The notes beneath the pieces were generated by a model. That model searched no databases. It saw nothing but the letters and a program-made list of their open reading frames with translations, and was not told the origin of the DNA. A DNA stretch of 64,000 nucleotides. Source: Euryodendron excelsum. Lineage: Eukaryota > Streptophyta > Magnoliopsida > Ericales > Pentaphylacaceae. How positions within the stretch are numbered: position 1 is the stretch's first letter; every line of letters begins with the position of its first letter. Below are positions 13,034 to 25,440 of the stretch, one piece after another. Location of the stretch: NCBI GenBank assembly GCA_033060915.1, contig CM065388.1:38924501-38988500 (forward strand), given 5' to 3'. The translations under genes were made by a program, and so were the position numbers.

Positions 13034-16000
13034 GGTGGGGTGAGAGAGGGATTGATATTCGAGATTTTAGGCCCATTAGTTTGATTGGTAGCATCTACAA
13101 GATCTTTGCTAAAACTCTTGCCTTAAGGTTAAAGAAGGTGGTGGGAGGTTTAATATCAGATTCTCAAAATGCCTTTGTGGGAGGGACACAGATTTTGGAT
13201 GCAACCTTAATAGCCAATGTGTGTGTGGACTCAAGCTTACGAAGTAATCAAGCAAGAATGATCTATAAGTTGGTCTATAAAAGCCGTATGATCATGTTAA
13301 TTGGGACTTCCTATTGTATATTCTAGAAAGGATGGGTTTTGGGGGAAAATGGAGGAGGTGGATCCGTTTTTTCGTTTCCACAGTTCGCTTCTCAGTTATT
13401 ATCAACGGGGTGGCTAGAGGCTTTTTTGACAGCTCGAGAGATCTGAGGCAGGGGGACCCGTTATCTCCTCTTTTATTTCCTTTTTTTCATGGAGGTTTTC
13501 AGCCGTATGACTGGGAAGGTGGCAAGGAATGATTTTCTGAATGGCTTCGAAATAGGAGATATAAATGGTAGTGTGGTTTCCATTTCACATTTGTTGTTTG
13601 CTGACGATACTTTGATATTCCGTGGTTCTAGTACGGAGGAGTTGAGGACCTTACGATGTGTCTTGTTGTGTTGTGAGGCGGTTTATGGTCTTCAGGTGAA
13701 CCTAGCTAAGAGTGAGATTATTCTTCATAATTTGGACTCTACGGCTTCTATTTTGGGGTGTAGGATCAGCACTCTTCTGGCCACTTATTTGGGGTTACCT
13801 CTTGGATCGTCCTTTAAATCCAAGGGACAATTCAGCCTCAAAGGACTTTCATGTGACTTTTGGATGTTTGGTGAGCTCGCGGAAGGATTTTTGTAGGAAG
13901 CCCACCCAGTACAAGTCCATCCTGGCAAAGCTACCTCGGGTAGGTTTCAAATTCGCTTCTTGCAAAGCCAAGCATTCTCAAAACCCAGTTTTGTCCCTAT
14001 AAAACAAACCTTTCTACCTATCTTGTCCTTTGTCCTGTATGTATTTTCAAATCAAACATTGTTACTGCTGTACAACATCCTTTCTCTTTGTCTAGTTAAT
14101 TTATTAAAAATGTCGAATCCATTGCTTAGGTCACAGCAGAACAAGAACACTGGGGACTTTCACACCGTTTCAGTCTTTAATCTCGCTTTAATGGCGAAAT
14201 GATGTTCCTTGTCTAAATCTTTTATTGGGATTGCGAACTCTACTTATATCAGTATGTGTGTAAACTCTACTTATATCTATACGTGTGTATATATATTCTT
14301 GCTGAACGTATGTCTATATATATATATATGTACCTATCTGCACATTCTCTGTTGTAGTTCTTTTTTTTTATTGAATTTTGTGGCTTTGAATAAGTGATTC
14401 AGTTGGAAGTTGTTTTGCATAGAGGAGTCTATAAATCATCCAATTGATTTTCACATTTTTTTCTGTCAAAGTTTCCAGATCTCTTCCATTTGCCCCAAAA
14501 CGACGACCAAAAGCACAAAAGAGTATCTTCTAAAGGGTTTTTGTACTCAATGAGATATATATATATGTTCTTTTTATTATTTATTATTTTGGTTTATGTC
14601 GTCTTCCTCCACCAAACATCATTTTTTCTTAGAATTCCTTTCAATGAAGGAGTGAAGGACTTCCTATTAGCAGAAGCTGCGCCAAACCTACCCATAGTTT
14701 ATTGGGTTAGCTTTTGTTTCTTGGCTGTATACTTCGAGTGTACAGGTAGTGTCCCTTTTGGCACCCTTTGAATGAATCTTATTTATTTGCTTATAAAAAA
14801 TAACCCCAGTGGACAAGCTTCATCCATCTCTCTTTCAGTCTACAACTATAGCATGCAAATGAGTCTAAACATTAGAAATACCTTCCCCTGAAAACCTAAA
14901 GAACAATTAGCTACAAAAGCTAATTATAATCAGCTTCAAAAAAATAATAAAAAGAAAAAAGAAATCTACTTTACAACCACACCACATCAGTTGTGTGCGG
15001 CATTAGCTTCTGTAGCGTCGTTAAATGTACCTGTCCTATATCAGGAACCTAGACAGCAAAATGAAAACTATTTTTGCTAAAGCATCATGGACGCGTGTTG
15101 ACGGAGACCACATTCCCCCACTTCTTAACTCTTTGAAAACCTTTGTCTCTCTTATGTAACTCACTGCTAGTTTTTCCATTTTATTTTGTGAATGTTCTTT
15201 CGAAGCTCCCTATTGCCAGAGCAGCTTTGGCTGCTTCATGAGCAATGTACAACTATCCAATGCATAAAATAGTTGCATATTGTTGTGGAAGCAGAGCTGC
15301 CAGCTCTGCCAAGAACAGAAACCATGTTTCTAATTTAATACAAGTAACAAACAACAGCGGCATTAGTATGAATTATAACCAAGTACAGTACTAAACCCAA
15401 AGTGAAACATAAAAAGGAAGCAAAAAGAACAACAAACAACAAACAACAAACAAAACTAAAAGAATAGTTTAGTCGACATCAATGGTTTAAAATTGTATTT
15501 CCATGCCATGAATCCACAACACCACAACAATACTAGCTTTTCCCTAACTGAATGCTTCCAAGTTTAAAACTAAACTGCTACCTCATTCAATGAATTTGTA
15601 ACTTCAAGGATTGCAACCATCAAAAACTTGTGACAAACTAACAACTATGGTTTCTAATTCAATAAATATACATATATATATACAACACCAGCACGCATGC
15701 AAAGAATAAAGTGCACACCTGACATATCGTACACAAAAGTAATTACATTAAGTACAATATAAAAACTATTGGAATCAATCACACGGAATGTTCAACAGAT
15801 GTGTTAAATTGATGACCATTTAAAGTGTCCCAAGTGTACAACTAAACTTGAATTTGAACAATGTAAAATCACTTGTAGTCTATAGGACCACTTCTGCAAG
15901 GTAGAATGATGCCCACTCAATAACAAAACTGTTTCTAAAAGAGGGAAAACTTTCAACCTCTTACGTAGAGATAGTATAGCAAGTGCTAATAGTATGCATC

Positions 16001-19000
16001 AAGGAAAGGTAATGACCTGTTATCAGCTTCAATGTGGACAGAAGGACCAACATACTTGACCCGATCCCCTGGTAACAGATAATTAAACAATGTAGGAAAA
16101 TAAATGAATAAAACTTTTCGGTCATACACAACAATCAACAATAAAATTAATAGATTTTATTGATCATAATGAAAATGCAAAATCTAGATATTAATATAAT
16201 GTATTGATAACAAAACTACCAAAAACAACAATAAACACACTGGTCACCGCTATCACAACAACCAGTATGCCCACCGTCTGACACCATCTTCACTTCAAAA
16301 TGAACCCCACTACCACCACAACAGCAAGCACCCCCAGTTTGACCATATTAGCACCACCAATACTGACACTACCACAACAGCCTCAGCCATAGCAACCATC
16401 CACTTTCACAATCACCTTCATCACAGGCATATTCCCATCAATACCACCTTTCCCAACACTGACATCACCACAACCACCTATACTGCCTCCCTTTCAAAGA
16501 CATTAGCCACTTTTGAAAGACTTTAACAATCACATGCTCACACTTTAAACAATATGATAACAAGAATGAGAAAATTGAAATAGAATTATGAAATAAGCAA
16601 CAGCCATAAATAGAATTATTTTGGATATATCCAAAGTGGATAGAAAGCTGCTGAAGATATGAGATTGAGAAAAAGAGAGCAGTTGTTTTTTTTTTTTTTT
16701 TTTTTTGCCATTGGTTTGGGGGGATTGAGGTAAAGAAAGAGTGCTTGTGCTTGATCACAAAGCTGGTGAGAAATTAAATTTCCATACACTTAGTGGAATA
16801 ACATAAAGAATGCTCGAGTAAAAAGAGGGATGAAATCGACATTTTAATAAACATTGTTACTTTGAATCCGTTCCCACAATGGGAGATTGTCACTTGTAAC
16901 TTATAGCACCATGCTACAACTTTCTTTGAAATTTCAGTTGACAAATTCAAGAATTCACTTGTGGTGGAGACTATTTGGAAAACACCTGTCAGTTTTCCTG
17001 TCACTGCAAACGACAAGCTATCATCTACATCCTATTTGGGAAACGATAAGCTATATCATCAAATTTCAATAGATAGAAAACATGCCAAATCAGTCTAGTC
17101 AGCTAACAGGGAAACAAGAACAGAAAAAAAGAGAGAAAGAAAGAAGCTCATAAACATTGAAAACTGTGGAAGTTAAAACAAAGAACCGGTAGAGACTTCA
17201 TGTGTATTACCTTTCTCTAACGGTCGTTTGGGTTTATCTGAAGGCTCAACACTCTCCGACTTCACAGATTCAGGGGAACTTTCAGATTCTCCAGAAACTC
17301 TCTGCAAAAATGTAATTACAAAATAAGGAAAATACATAAAATTCATCACAATATTGAAAAACATAATATATAAAAATATGTGCCAAAGTAATTTCATGCC
17401 CCTTCAACACAGTATGCCCCTTTGTACCTAATATTCTCGACCTTTATAGCCTCAAAAATTAAATGTTATTAATGAACCCACTTGGTCCTATGGTTTATAG
17501 CTAATACTCCCCAATATTTAGTAATTTACATTACTAGCAAATATATTGCTCGAAAACATAGCAAACGTATTACTAGAAAACATTAAACATAATTTCCTGC
17601 ATATATAATAGATCAAGTTAAATGCCACATACTAGATTTTAGTTATAAACTTATTTGTCAATCCCTATATATAATATATATAATCGCCAAGCAGCTAACT
17701 CTAAAAATGTCTTGTAAAGTCTTTAATATCATTAATAAGAAGTATAGCAATTCATGGGAATGTTTTAATATAAAAGGCTAAGTTCTTACTTTTTGTCCAT
17801 AAAATGACTACTTACAAGTTGACGAATGCTTTTAGGTTCCAATCTTGGGCTTACAATATTATGTAGGTTGAAAATCAGATGTATAAATGACTAGCTTGAA
17901 AATAAGATGTCTAAATGAACATAAATGAAGAAGAGGTACAAAGTCATGATTAAATCAAATACTTTAAGCTGTCTCTACCATGGTTTTGAATATTAGACAG
18001 TTACTTTATAATGAGAATTCCAATCAACAAACACAAATCAAAGTAACGCCGAAGATCATACTAAGTAGACGTTTTGGGGCCTTAACCAGATCCATTCTCA
18101 AAATATGTGCATTTAGAAGATAGCCGATGCCATTTTATAGTAGTTCCTATTTAAATTTCCTATTCCTATTCATATGTAAAGGCAACATAAATAGCTTTCA
18201 AAAGATTGTCAACACCATCCCTCATATTATTACATATGCACAAGGATCAAAATTTCGTTTCGCGAGGTCGTTTCGGTTGGCTCAGAAACAGAAACGCTTC
18301 GGAAACATTTCAGAAATGTTTCGGAATGTTTCGGAAACATTTCTACTGTGAGAAATATTAAAATAGTAAAATACAATCTTTTGTATAAAAATTATACACC
18401 TTTTATAAAATTTTTAAATTCGGATTAATACAACTTATTGTTTAGGCATATAGCATTGTGTTTTGGTACATTTTTTTATATTTCAGTGTGTTTTGATTGT
18501 AATAAAAGTGTTTCGTTATTCTACTAGTGTTTCGTTTCGGTCCCTTAGGAAACGGAAACGTTTCGGCAGTTTCGGTGGAAACAAATGGAAATTTTGTTCC
18601 TTGCATATGCAAGTCTTTCCCTCCATTTGTCTTCATAACTGTTCTTTTGAGGTCACAAGACTTTTCACCTTGCATGTTGTTGTCATTTGTTTGCCTTTCG
18701 ACATGTCTTCCAAGCTCAGCCAATAAGTTTGTAGCCTTCTTGCAAGTTCATTCTACTTCAACTAAAAAGGTCTTTAGCACTACCTTCAAAAATTTGTAAC
18801 AATGGTTAACTGTTGTATTGAATACAGGGCCTCACAAAATGGGCTTTTGTTTTTCCTCTAGCCTTGTACTGAACATTTGAATTCTTGTGACCCCTATCTT
18901 AGCTAATGAGTTGCAAGGCTGGCCAAACTCTCATATTGCAATAGATATATGGACCTTGCCTAGGTCATATCTCCTTTTCAATTGTAGTTTAAATTAATTA

Positions 19001-22000
19001 ACGATTGTTCAACAAATTGCGTGGATTATCTTTTCTTTATTATATCCCCTTCTTTTTACTCCACAATTTTGTATGCTTTTGACGCTACTTTGAAAATTCT
19101 TGCACTTGACAGTGATATTTTCAGTTGCTTTGCTTGTTGTTCTGCTACTAGAAGGCAATGGCAAAACACAGTAAGCTATGAGGAATAATGGAAGTCACCG
19201 AGTTGCTTACCAAAGGGAACTTTCATTTTCACACAGGCTTGACTTTTGGAAAGGTGAAATGTTCAACTTCATTCACAAAATTTCATGTATATTTCCTACT
19301 TTTGTTTAAGAATGATTTCCCAATTTCTCTGTTATTTGTTTTCCTTTTTACCTTAAGATTGCTATACAACTTCCTTTATGTGTTGAACGCCTAACACAAT
19401 TAAAATTATACTGCCTAAGGTTCTTTCTTATTCTTTTTTTTATGATTAAGAGTTCTTTATTATAGTTACTCTTATTCTTCTACCTAAAAGAAAATTATAA
19501 AGTTTCGCTGATTCTGATTTTTGTTGGTTAGGCTTTCGTGGTACATGGGCCTAGGCATGGTGGTTCACGGCAAGTTGTCTCCGTATTTGGCAGTGTGACA
19601 GATGACATATCATCAGCGAATACAGAAGCAAATAGAGAAGAAAGGTGGTCGTTCTGTGATGGTAATGAGATTAACAAGGACCTTCGACATGGCATACTGG
19701 TCAGAGAGAAAGATGGAGATTAGGGAAAAAGGTATGCAATGTGATCCCCAGTAATCGCATTCACAATGGATGCCACTGATTCACAGCTAGAGTGACATAG
19801 TTGTCAGCACTCAGCATTGATAAGCATGGTGCAGGAGACTGGTGCAACGGGTTTGGAAAGAGACAGTGGGAAAGAGAGAAGGAAAAAAAGATGACTTTTC
19901 CTCTTCAAATCAAAACGTATATAATATGCGAGGGCAAAAATGTAAAATAAATTTCATTGAGCTCTAATAATCAAAATTATGGGCTTCACTTTAACAAACA
20001 CAAGCCTCAAGGGAGAAACAATGTAACTTACCCTATTTCACATGGACTCTTCTAAATTTATTAAATATCAGTGTCAGACACTCAACTTATGTAAGGGTAT
20101 GGGTCCAATGGGATATTTGTCCAATACCTCTAGTTCGACATGCACCCAACAAGTACGCATAAATTTCCTACAGAACTATATTTAAAACCTCCATTTCATG
20201 TATAAAATGCTCTATTTTACTTTGCCAATACCAATTTACTTTAAAAATCAAATAAGTATTTAAGAAGTATAAAATCTAGCCATGTCCTGATATCCTTGGA
20301 CGTGAGAATCAGATAAATCTGACACTAAGTCACGTACCTGCAGTGCCGCAGCCAAAACCTCCATTTCATGTATAAAATGCTCTATTTTACTTTTTCCAAT
20401 ACCAATTTACTTTAAAAATAAAATAAGTATTTAAGAAGTATGAAATCTAGCCATGTCCTGATATCCTTGGACGTGAAAATCAAATAAATCTGACACTAAG
20501 TCACGTACCCGCAGTGCCGCAGCCAACACCTGTACACGAGTCTATACAACATAGGACTGACCCCAATAGATGGGTAATTCCATAGTCACCAAGGTAATAC
20601 CTAGGCTTCTCCCATGTGAATCTATTTCAGCTAAAAAAACCTGCAGACTAGATGGTGCATCCTGCTCTACACAAATTACATATTACTTGGTAAAGTTTTC
20701 AGATGATGTCATATCAAAATAGATGATCTTGCCATTGCGAAGGTTAACAATATATCACTGCATTTTCTTAGACAGAAACTTATATCTGCTTTCATAGGTT
20801 CTCAAACTCGAGTCTTAAAACCCAAAATTTCAGTTATGAGCCAGCTTACAAAAGGAAATAGTAAAAGCAATTAAATAGACACCACACCGCATAATTTTGT
20901 GAAACACATCAAATTGTTTATTTAACCCAAATAAGCACCATTTCACTTGTCCTTACACTGAAGCCTCTTTTTTTTCTATTTCTTTCTTTTGTTTTGTTTT
21001 CTTTGGGATTGTCGTTGTTACACTAAATTTTGACAAGCATTTGAAAACTTCAGATAAATCACCTTCTCGAAGTCTTCAAGGTTGTAGGGAACTAGCTTCT
21101 TCAGGGCTTCAGCAGATACCTGCACATTAACTTCATCATCATCAGTAGCATCTGGTCTTGCTTCACCACTGCTTGTCCACTCTTCTTCATTACTTGCATC
21201 ATTCTCATCATCAACCTCTGACTCTGAAGTGCACTCTTCCCCTGATTCTGCATTCTCGTCATCTGATTCACTTTCAGATGAGCAATCTTCACCAAAATCC
21301 TGCACAAAATGAACAGTAAAAAACTGTAAATTCATTTGGGGTATTATGAAAGCTATTATTTGATGTTGCATTTAAGAAATTTAATTCAAATAAATCTATA
21401 AAAACAAAAAAAAAAAAAAAAAAAAAACAACAACAACAACTTAAATTTCACAAGCTTACATAAGGAGCCAGAACACTACTGTCAAGCACCAGCAAGGGAA
21501 CTTGAAGGTCTCGTGCAAGTGCTCTAACTAATCTTTCTCGATAAAGCTCGGTACCTGTCAAATTATCAACTTGAGCAGAAACTATGGCTGACAAATAGAA
21601 TGTAATTGTATTAAATTAATCTGCTAATAATCAACCTGGAACACTCTGAAGCAGTATTCTCCCACTAGAAGAAGTTAAACGAGCACCATAAGCAGTAGTA
21701 AACTTCTTATGCTTCAAATGGGAAGAAGCACATTCCACTAAAAGCTTTTTAGTGTGTTCACTGGAAGAATATGAACTTGATTATGCAAGTTCAACAATTT
21801 AAAGGCAGATGAAAGAAAAAGCAAACTAACAGAGAGTAGCACTTACTGAATGTGGTAAGGAAATGTTTCCCATGAAACTGTTATTTTGTCCCACGGAACA
21901 ACCCTCCGCAAGAAATCATTTTTAAATTTTTCCCGTCTAGTTAAGAATGGTGATTCCTTCTTTTTACTCTCAATAGCCAGCTTTTCATTATTCAGCCATT

Positions 22001-22427
22001 CCTTCTGCTCTTGCTCCCCAAGTCGAGCATGTGCATCACAATGCCTCACAGCTTCCCTAACCTTTTCCCTTCGAGCCTTCCCCTTGTCAAAGCTAGCCCC
22101 ATCTTTCACAGGTACATGTTTCTCATCATTTGCCTTGCTTCCATCACCTTCAGAGCTAAAAAACCGTAACCGAATACTCCAATTTGCATTAGGCCTCCCA
22201 TGTAACCTTGTATGTCTATTACCAGAGGCAACACCCCTTGACGAGAAAGAATCTGACAGATATCTTCTGATTGAACCACCTTGGGAAGTGCAGGTCCCCG
22301 GTATTGTTGGACAGCTTGAAGATAGAGAACAAGCCTGATCTCGATAGTTTGAAATAATAGAAGACTTGGATAGTTGAAACCAGAGATCCAATTTTTTGTT
22401 TTTACACTTTAATCTCCTTGCATACAT
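5085..22427 (-). CDS. AAA-type ATPase (At1g50140/At3g19740-like), N-terminal 546 residues, 3' part not in window
   Basis: Exons on the minus strand: 22427-21847, 21760-21636, 21554-21460, 21299-21063, 17301-17211, 16068-16017, 6783-6632, 5609-5539, 5434-5240 and 5123-5085. Together they give 1638 nt, 546 codons in frame, all with GT-AG borders. Residues 1-90 are Arg/Ser-rich with few acids and end RFFSSEG, a mitochondrial-type presequence (inferred). Residues 268-330 are strongly acidic ([15 protein letters not shown]). [11 protein letters not shown] and [20 protein letters not shown] (about 378-416) form a KOW-like conserved block. [40 protein letters not shown] and [13 protein letters not shown] match the conserved pre-AAA region of this family. 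The Walker A/B ATPase core and C-terminus should follow but are absent from 1-5084, so they lie off the left edge or are lost. The 9.2-kb sixth intron and the 3.8-kb fourth intron hold transposons. Family membership is secure; the molecular role is poorly known. Confidence 0.88.
7193..7216. repeat. AG microsatellite in an ATPase intron
   Basis: (AG)12 preceded by a CG/CA-rich alternating stretch. Confidence 0.85.
9110..9240 (+). mobile_element. RTE-type LINE/SINE 3' tail fragment
   Basis: The stretch around TTGCTTGGGGTTGGTGACAT resembles the widespread plant tail 'AGTTGGGGTCGGCTACATGAATCC', shared by RTE-clade LINEs and derived SINEs; here it is mutated and truncated. It sits inside the long ATPase intron. 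Confidence 0.45.
9992..10019. repeat. GA microsatellite
   Basis: (GA)14 followed by an A run, within the long ATPase intron. Confidence 0.85.
11210..11904 (-). mobile_element. TRIM-type miniature LTR retrotransposon, 695 bp
   Basis: Two direct repeats, 11210-11533 and 11579-11904, are nearly identical. Both begin TGATG(C/T)AGGACAAG and end CTCCATCA, so each has TG...CA ends and TGATG/CATCA terminal inverted repeats. The pair is flanked by a perfect 5-bp duplication CATCA (11205-11209 and 11905-11909). Only 45 bp separate the repeats. On the minus strand this internal part ends with the purine-rich ACCGGGGAAAA directly before the 3' LTR, a plausible polypurine tract, which sets the orientation. 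No tRNA-Met primer site was recognised. There are no genes inside; it is non-autonomous. Confidence 0.85.
11969..12010. repeat. TC microsatellite
   Basis: (TC)21, 65 bp beyond the TRIM element. Confidence 0.85.
12370..14802 (+). mobile_element. Degenerate L1-type LINE with reverse-transcriptase fragments
   Basis: Open-frame pieces in shifting frames carry the order expected of a plant L1 reverse transcriptase: [97 protein letters not shown], then the catalytic [11 protein letters not shown] (about 13580-13625) and [14 protein letters not shown]. The endonuclease half is missing, several frameshifts and stops break the frame, and a poly-G run interrupts it at 13003. The end near 14690-14802 (GTATACTTCGAGTGTACAGG ... 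TTTGGCACCCTTTGAATG, then an A-rich tail) looks like a LINE 3' terminus. 13900-14640 is not recognisable and may be deleted or replaced. It lies antisense to the ATPase gene, in its intron. Confidence 0.85.
13003..13032. repeat. Poly-G tract (30 G) inside the LINE
   Basis: Thirty G in a row interrupt the reverse-transcriptase frame between the PD and RPISL motifs, followed by a further G-rich GGTGGGG stretch. Confidence 0.8.
14803..16016. other. Intronic AT-rich DNA, no recognised feature
   Basis: The end of the long ATPase intron. I see no coding exon, RNA gene or bounded transposon here. Confidence 0.5.
16200..16500. repeat. CCA/ACC-rich low-complexity stretch
   Basis: Many ACCACC, CACCAC and ACCAACAC runs occur over 300 bp in the fifth ATPase intron. 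It resembles degenerate trinucleotide expansion; no element ends were found. Confidence 0.45.
18241..18603. mobile_element. hAT-type MITE, 363 bp
   Basis: The element starts CAAGGATCAAAATTTCGTTT and its other end, reverse-complemented, reads CAAGGAACAAAATTTCC. A perfect 8-bp duplication CATATGCA flanks it (18233-18240 and 18604-18611). Both sides carry repeated GTTTCGG/GGAAACG motifs in inverted orientation. It lies in the fourth intron of the ATPase gene. Confidence 0.85.
19538..19723 (+). other. Small unassigned open frame in an ATPase intron
   Basis: Sixty-one codons follow an acceptor-like TTTTTGTTGGTTAG. The peptide contains [20 protein letters not shown] and [18 protein letters not shown]. 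The composition is protein-like but I recognise no family. It is antisense to the host gene and could be a captured exon or chance. Confidence 0.15.
20184..20523. repeat. 170-bp tandem duplication
   Basis: 20184-20353 and 20354-20523 are near-identical, both starting AAAACCTCCATTTCATG and ending GCAGTGCCGCAGCC, with a few substitutions and a small indel in a T run. It lies in the fourth ATPase intron. Confidence 0.85.
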
Positions 22428-22957
22428 TGCAACTTCTTACGTCAACAGTAGACACCTAGCACATGGAAAAGTTTGCCCCATCAAGTTTGTCATCATGTCC
22501 TGAAAGTTTGACTATAGTGCACATTTTGACAAACAGATTCAATGAGAAGCCTGGGTGGGAAGCCAAAATGTTTTTTTAAGAGAATATTGTTGCAAAATTG
22601 CTGGACGCTTAGTTGAGCAAATCTGCTCAATAGACAATTTATTGCTTTGAGTGTTTCTTTAAACAGAGCCAACACATATGTATACATTATATATGTATAG
22701 AAAAATCACAAACCAAGTACAAACAAAACAGCAATGCATAAAATAAAATCAAGCCAAAAAATAAAGAAACTAAGATTTATGAATCTATAGCAATATCTTA
22801 AAATCATAAAATTTAAAGGTACCAAGTAAAAACATCAACTTTACAAGCACGCATCCACCAAAAACAAACAAAAAAAAAGCATATACTGAAAAATCTTTCT
22901 TAAAATCAGTAAAAGAGGATCTAACAAATGTGTAGTTTTGACACATAGTGAATGAGT

Positions 22958-22992
<35 letters not shown>

Positions 22993-23930
22993 TCTAATAT
23001 ACAAAGAGATAACCCCAATTGATATCTTTGAAGCTGAGTGCTGGCAGTTATCTGATAACTGCTGCAGTTATTTATAAATTTCAAATTTTGCCTATTCTAT
23101 TCAATTGCCAATATTGATAATATCATTCAATCTACTACCATCTCCGGCAATAATCAAAGATTGCACACGCATCACATGTGTCCACCCTCTAGTATATATA
23201 AACACAGTTTTTTCATTTGCATGCTCTTCAATGGCAGAGAGAGAGAGAGAGAGAATTGTGTGTTTATGCCAACTACAATGCATAACTAGAAACATATACC
23301 ATCCAGCGTTTATTCAAAAAAAGAAATACTACTAATTCCAGTTCCACGAGAGATTCATGAAATACACATTTATCTCACCCCAAAATAAAAAAAAATAATA
23401 AAAAAAGCTTCCTTTTGTATCCAAATTACTTTTCATTGATAAGGCCACGTTCCATTAACCATGTAAAATTTGATTGAAGAAGAAAGGGATATCAAAAGTG
23501 TATTTTAGTAATTAGCTAAGCTATTCATTACACAAATGGTAAACTCTAAAAACAGAGAGACAGAGCGAGTGCATTGCACCAAAAACAGACCTTTGCTCAA
23601 TTTGTGCTGTCAAACCCTAGATTGCTTCATGGCCGAGGGAGAGAGAGAGAGAGAGATAGAGCAAAAGCAAAAGCAAAAGCAAAAATTCATTCACCTAAGA
23701 AGCTTTGGGTATGGAACTGCTAGCTAGAGAGAGAGTGTGTGTGTTTTCGGGACGCCCTTAAAGGGTGGAGCGAGAGAAATTGTGTGACGACCGTTTAGGA
23801 AGCGTATATGAGAGAGAGAGAGAGAGAGAGAGATTGGGGGGTGGACGGTAGATAAAGGTCTGGGTTCTTCAGATCAGAGTTCAACCAAAGCGCAGTAGGG
23901 GTTGCATGTTTGCAATTGCAAGGTCGAGAC
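22428..23930 (-). promoter_or_regulatory. Probable 5' UTR and promoter region of the AAA-ATPase gene
   Basis: This region lies directly upstream of the start codon at 22427. It holds an (AT)n run at 22960-22988 and GA microsatellites near 23237, 23638 and 23810. On the gene's own strand these read as CT tracts, common in plant leaders. Around 23730-23900 the composition is more GC-rich and leader-like. No TATA box or transcription start can be fixed by eye, and an intron in the leader is possible. Confidence 0.35.
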
Positions 23931-24989
23931 CCAGAAGCGTAACCTAGCACTAATGTTTTTATGTTTCTACAAGCCTAAATATTCAATTTGTCTCCCATCC
24001 AAAAAAAATTACATCTATATATATATACATATATTCATTTTGTCACTCCAATTCCAATTGCCAAACATTTCAATTTTATTACCCTTTCTCTTATTTAAAC
24101 ACTTAAACTATTAAAAATAAACTAATATAAAAAATCAAAAAATTAAAATTAATTGTACGCTAACCTTCTCAACTATAAATAAATATTATTTTACCCTTTT
24201 GAACCAAAAATCGCTATGTTTTCATCCTTTGATTACTATTAGACCTTCCTATAAATAATTTTAAAAAGTTACTATTAGACCTTAAAGTGAAGGATTTATT
24301 TTAGCAAATTTGTATATTACTTTGTTAAGCACAAAGAAATAAAGTATTTCACAATTATAAATTGTTGTAAGCCTCTTCAGTGATATGAAAAATAAAAAAA
24401 AGGCCAAAATCATTGACAAAAACCTTTTTTTGTTGATCATCAATTATTGGCCTGCCAAATACGAATGACACTTTTGAAATTATACATTTATTAACCAAAG
24501 ATAAAAATGTCTCACACTGTGTCTAACCAAAACTATTAAAATTGTCAATTTGTTTTCACGTGTACCCTATCTTCAAAAACTTAAATTCTAATAGTTCAAG
24601 GGTAAAAAAATATAATGATTTTTAACACAAGGTTAAGTGATATCAAGACATAGTTGAGGAATTAAAGTGTAATTAATTCTTAATTTTTCTCATCTATGTT
24701 AAAATGTTGGACTATATTGACTTGTTTTTAAAAGTTATAAGGCCTAAATATAAAAAAAAATAAAAATTTAGAGATAATATTAAAATATTAAACAAAATTA
24801 GACGGACAAAATAATTAATAAGCCTTTATTTAATATTGCATTTATAGATGGACACCATAGGCAAGGCAAAACTTGTGTATAAAGGAAGGGTTTTTCTCAG
24901 GCCAACTTGAGATTTAAGGCTTAAAGCTATAATTTTAAATGAGGTTATTTCTATTTTTTAGTATTGTTGTAATTTTTTATTTAAAAACT
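23931..24989. other. Intergenic AT-rich DNA with a diverged dispersed repeat
   Basis: 24590-24830 (AAAGTGTAATTAATTC..., AAAATGTTGGACTATATTGA, then A-rich text) resembles 28420-28560 (AAATGTAATTAACG, ATATTGGACCACATTGA). These are two old copies of one dispersed repeat. No genes are seen. Confidence 0.45.
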
Positions 24990-25440
24990 TCTTCTTCTTT
25001 TTTGTAAACCAATTTTTTTCTTCCAAAGTTAAGTGGTGTGTTGGTTTTGGGTCTTCTTTTTCTAACGAATTTGTTTTCTAATATGGAGGCATGTAAGGTT
25101 TACAAAAGTTGGAGGCTTAAAAAAAATTATTTGTACAAATATTTTTATTACACCAATTTTTCTCTAAAGTTAACTAGTGTAATTGATTTTGAACCTTCTC
25201 TTTTAATGAGTCTCTTTTCTCATTTGGATTGGGACCTTTTTTATAAAATAAAAAAATAGAAATCATATGGTCTTAATAACAGGTAAGTTTTAAATTTTAT
25301 AGAGCCTTTAAAAAAATTTTGTGTTAAACCAAGTTTACTTTTTAAATTAATTACTTAGTTGATTTTGAGCTCTTTTTCTAACGACCCTTTTTTCACATTC
25401 AAAGCAGGGTCTTTGTGCTATGTAGTAAACAATCTTTTAT
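24990..25440. repeat. AT-rich internally repeated element, three diverged units
   Basis: Units start near 25000, 25141 and 25316. Each has a TTAAACCAATTTTT-like start, a TAGTGTAATTGATTTTG(A/G) core and a CTTTTTCTAA(T/C)GA stretch. The same unit type recurs at 37.86-38.45 kb, and its flanking text at 53.1 kb. The family was not recognised. Confidence 0.55.

Noticed and set aside
21886..22338. 150-codon plus-strand open frame
   Set aside because: Exact antisense shadow of exon 1 of the ATPase gene, which matches a known family on the minus strand.
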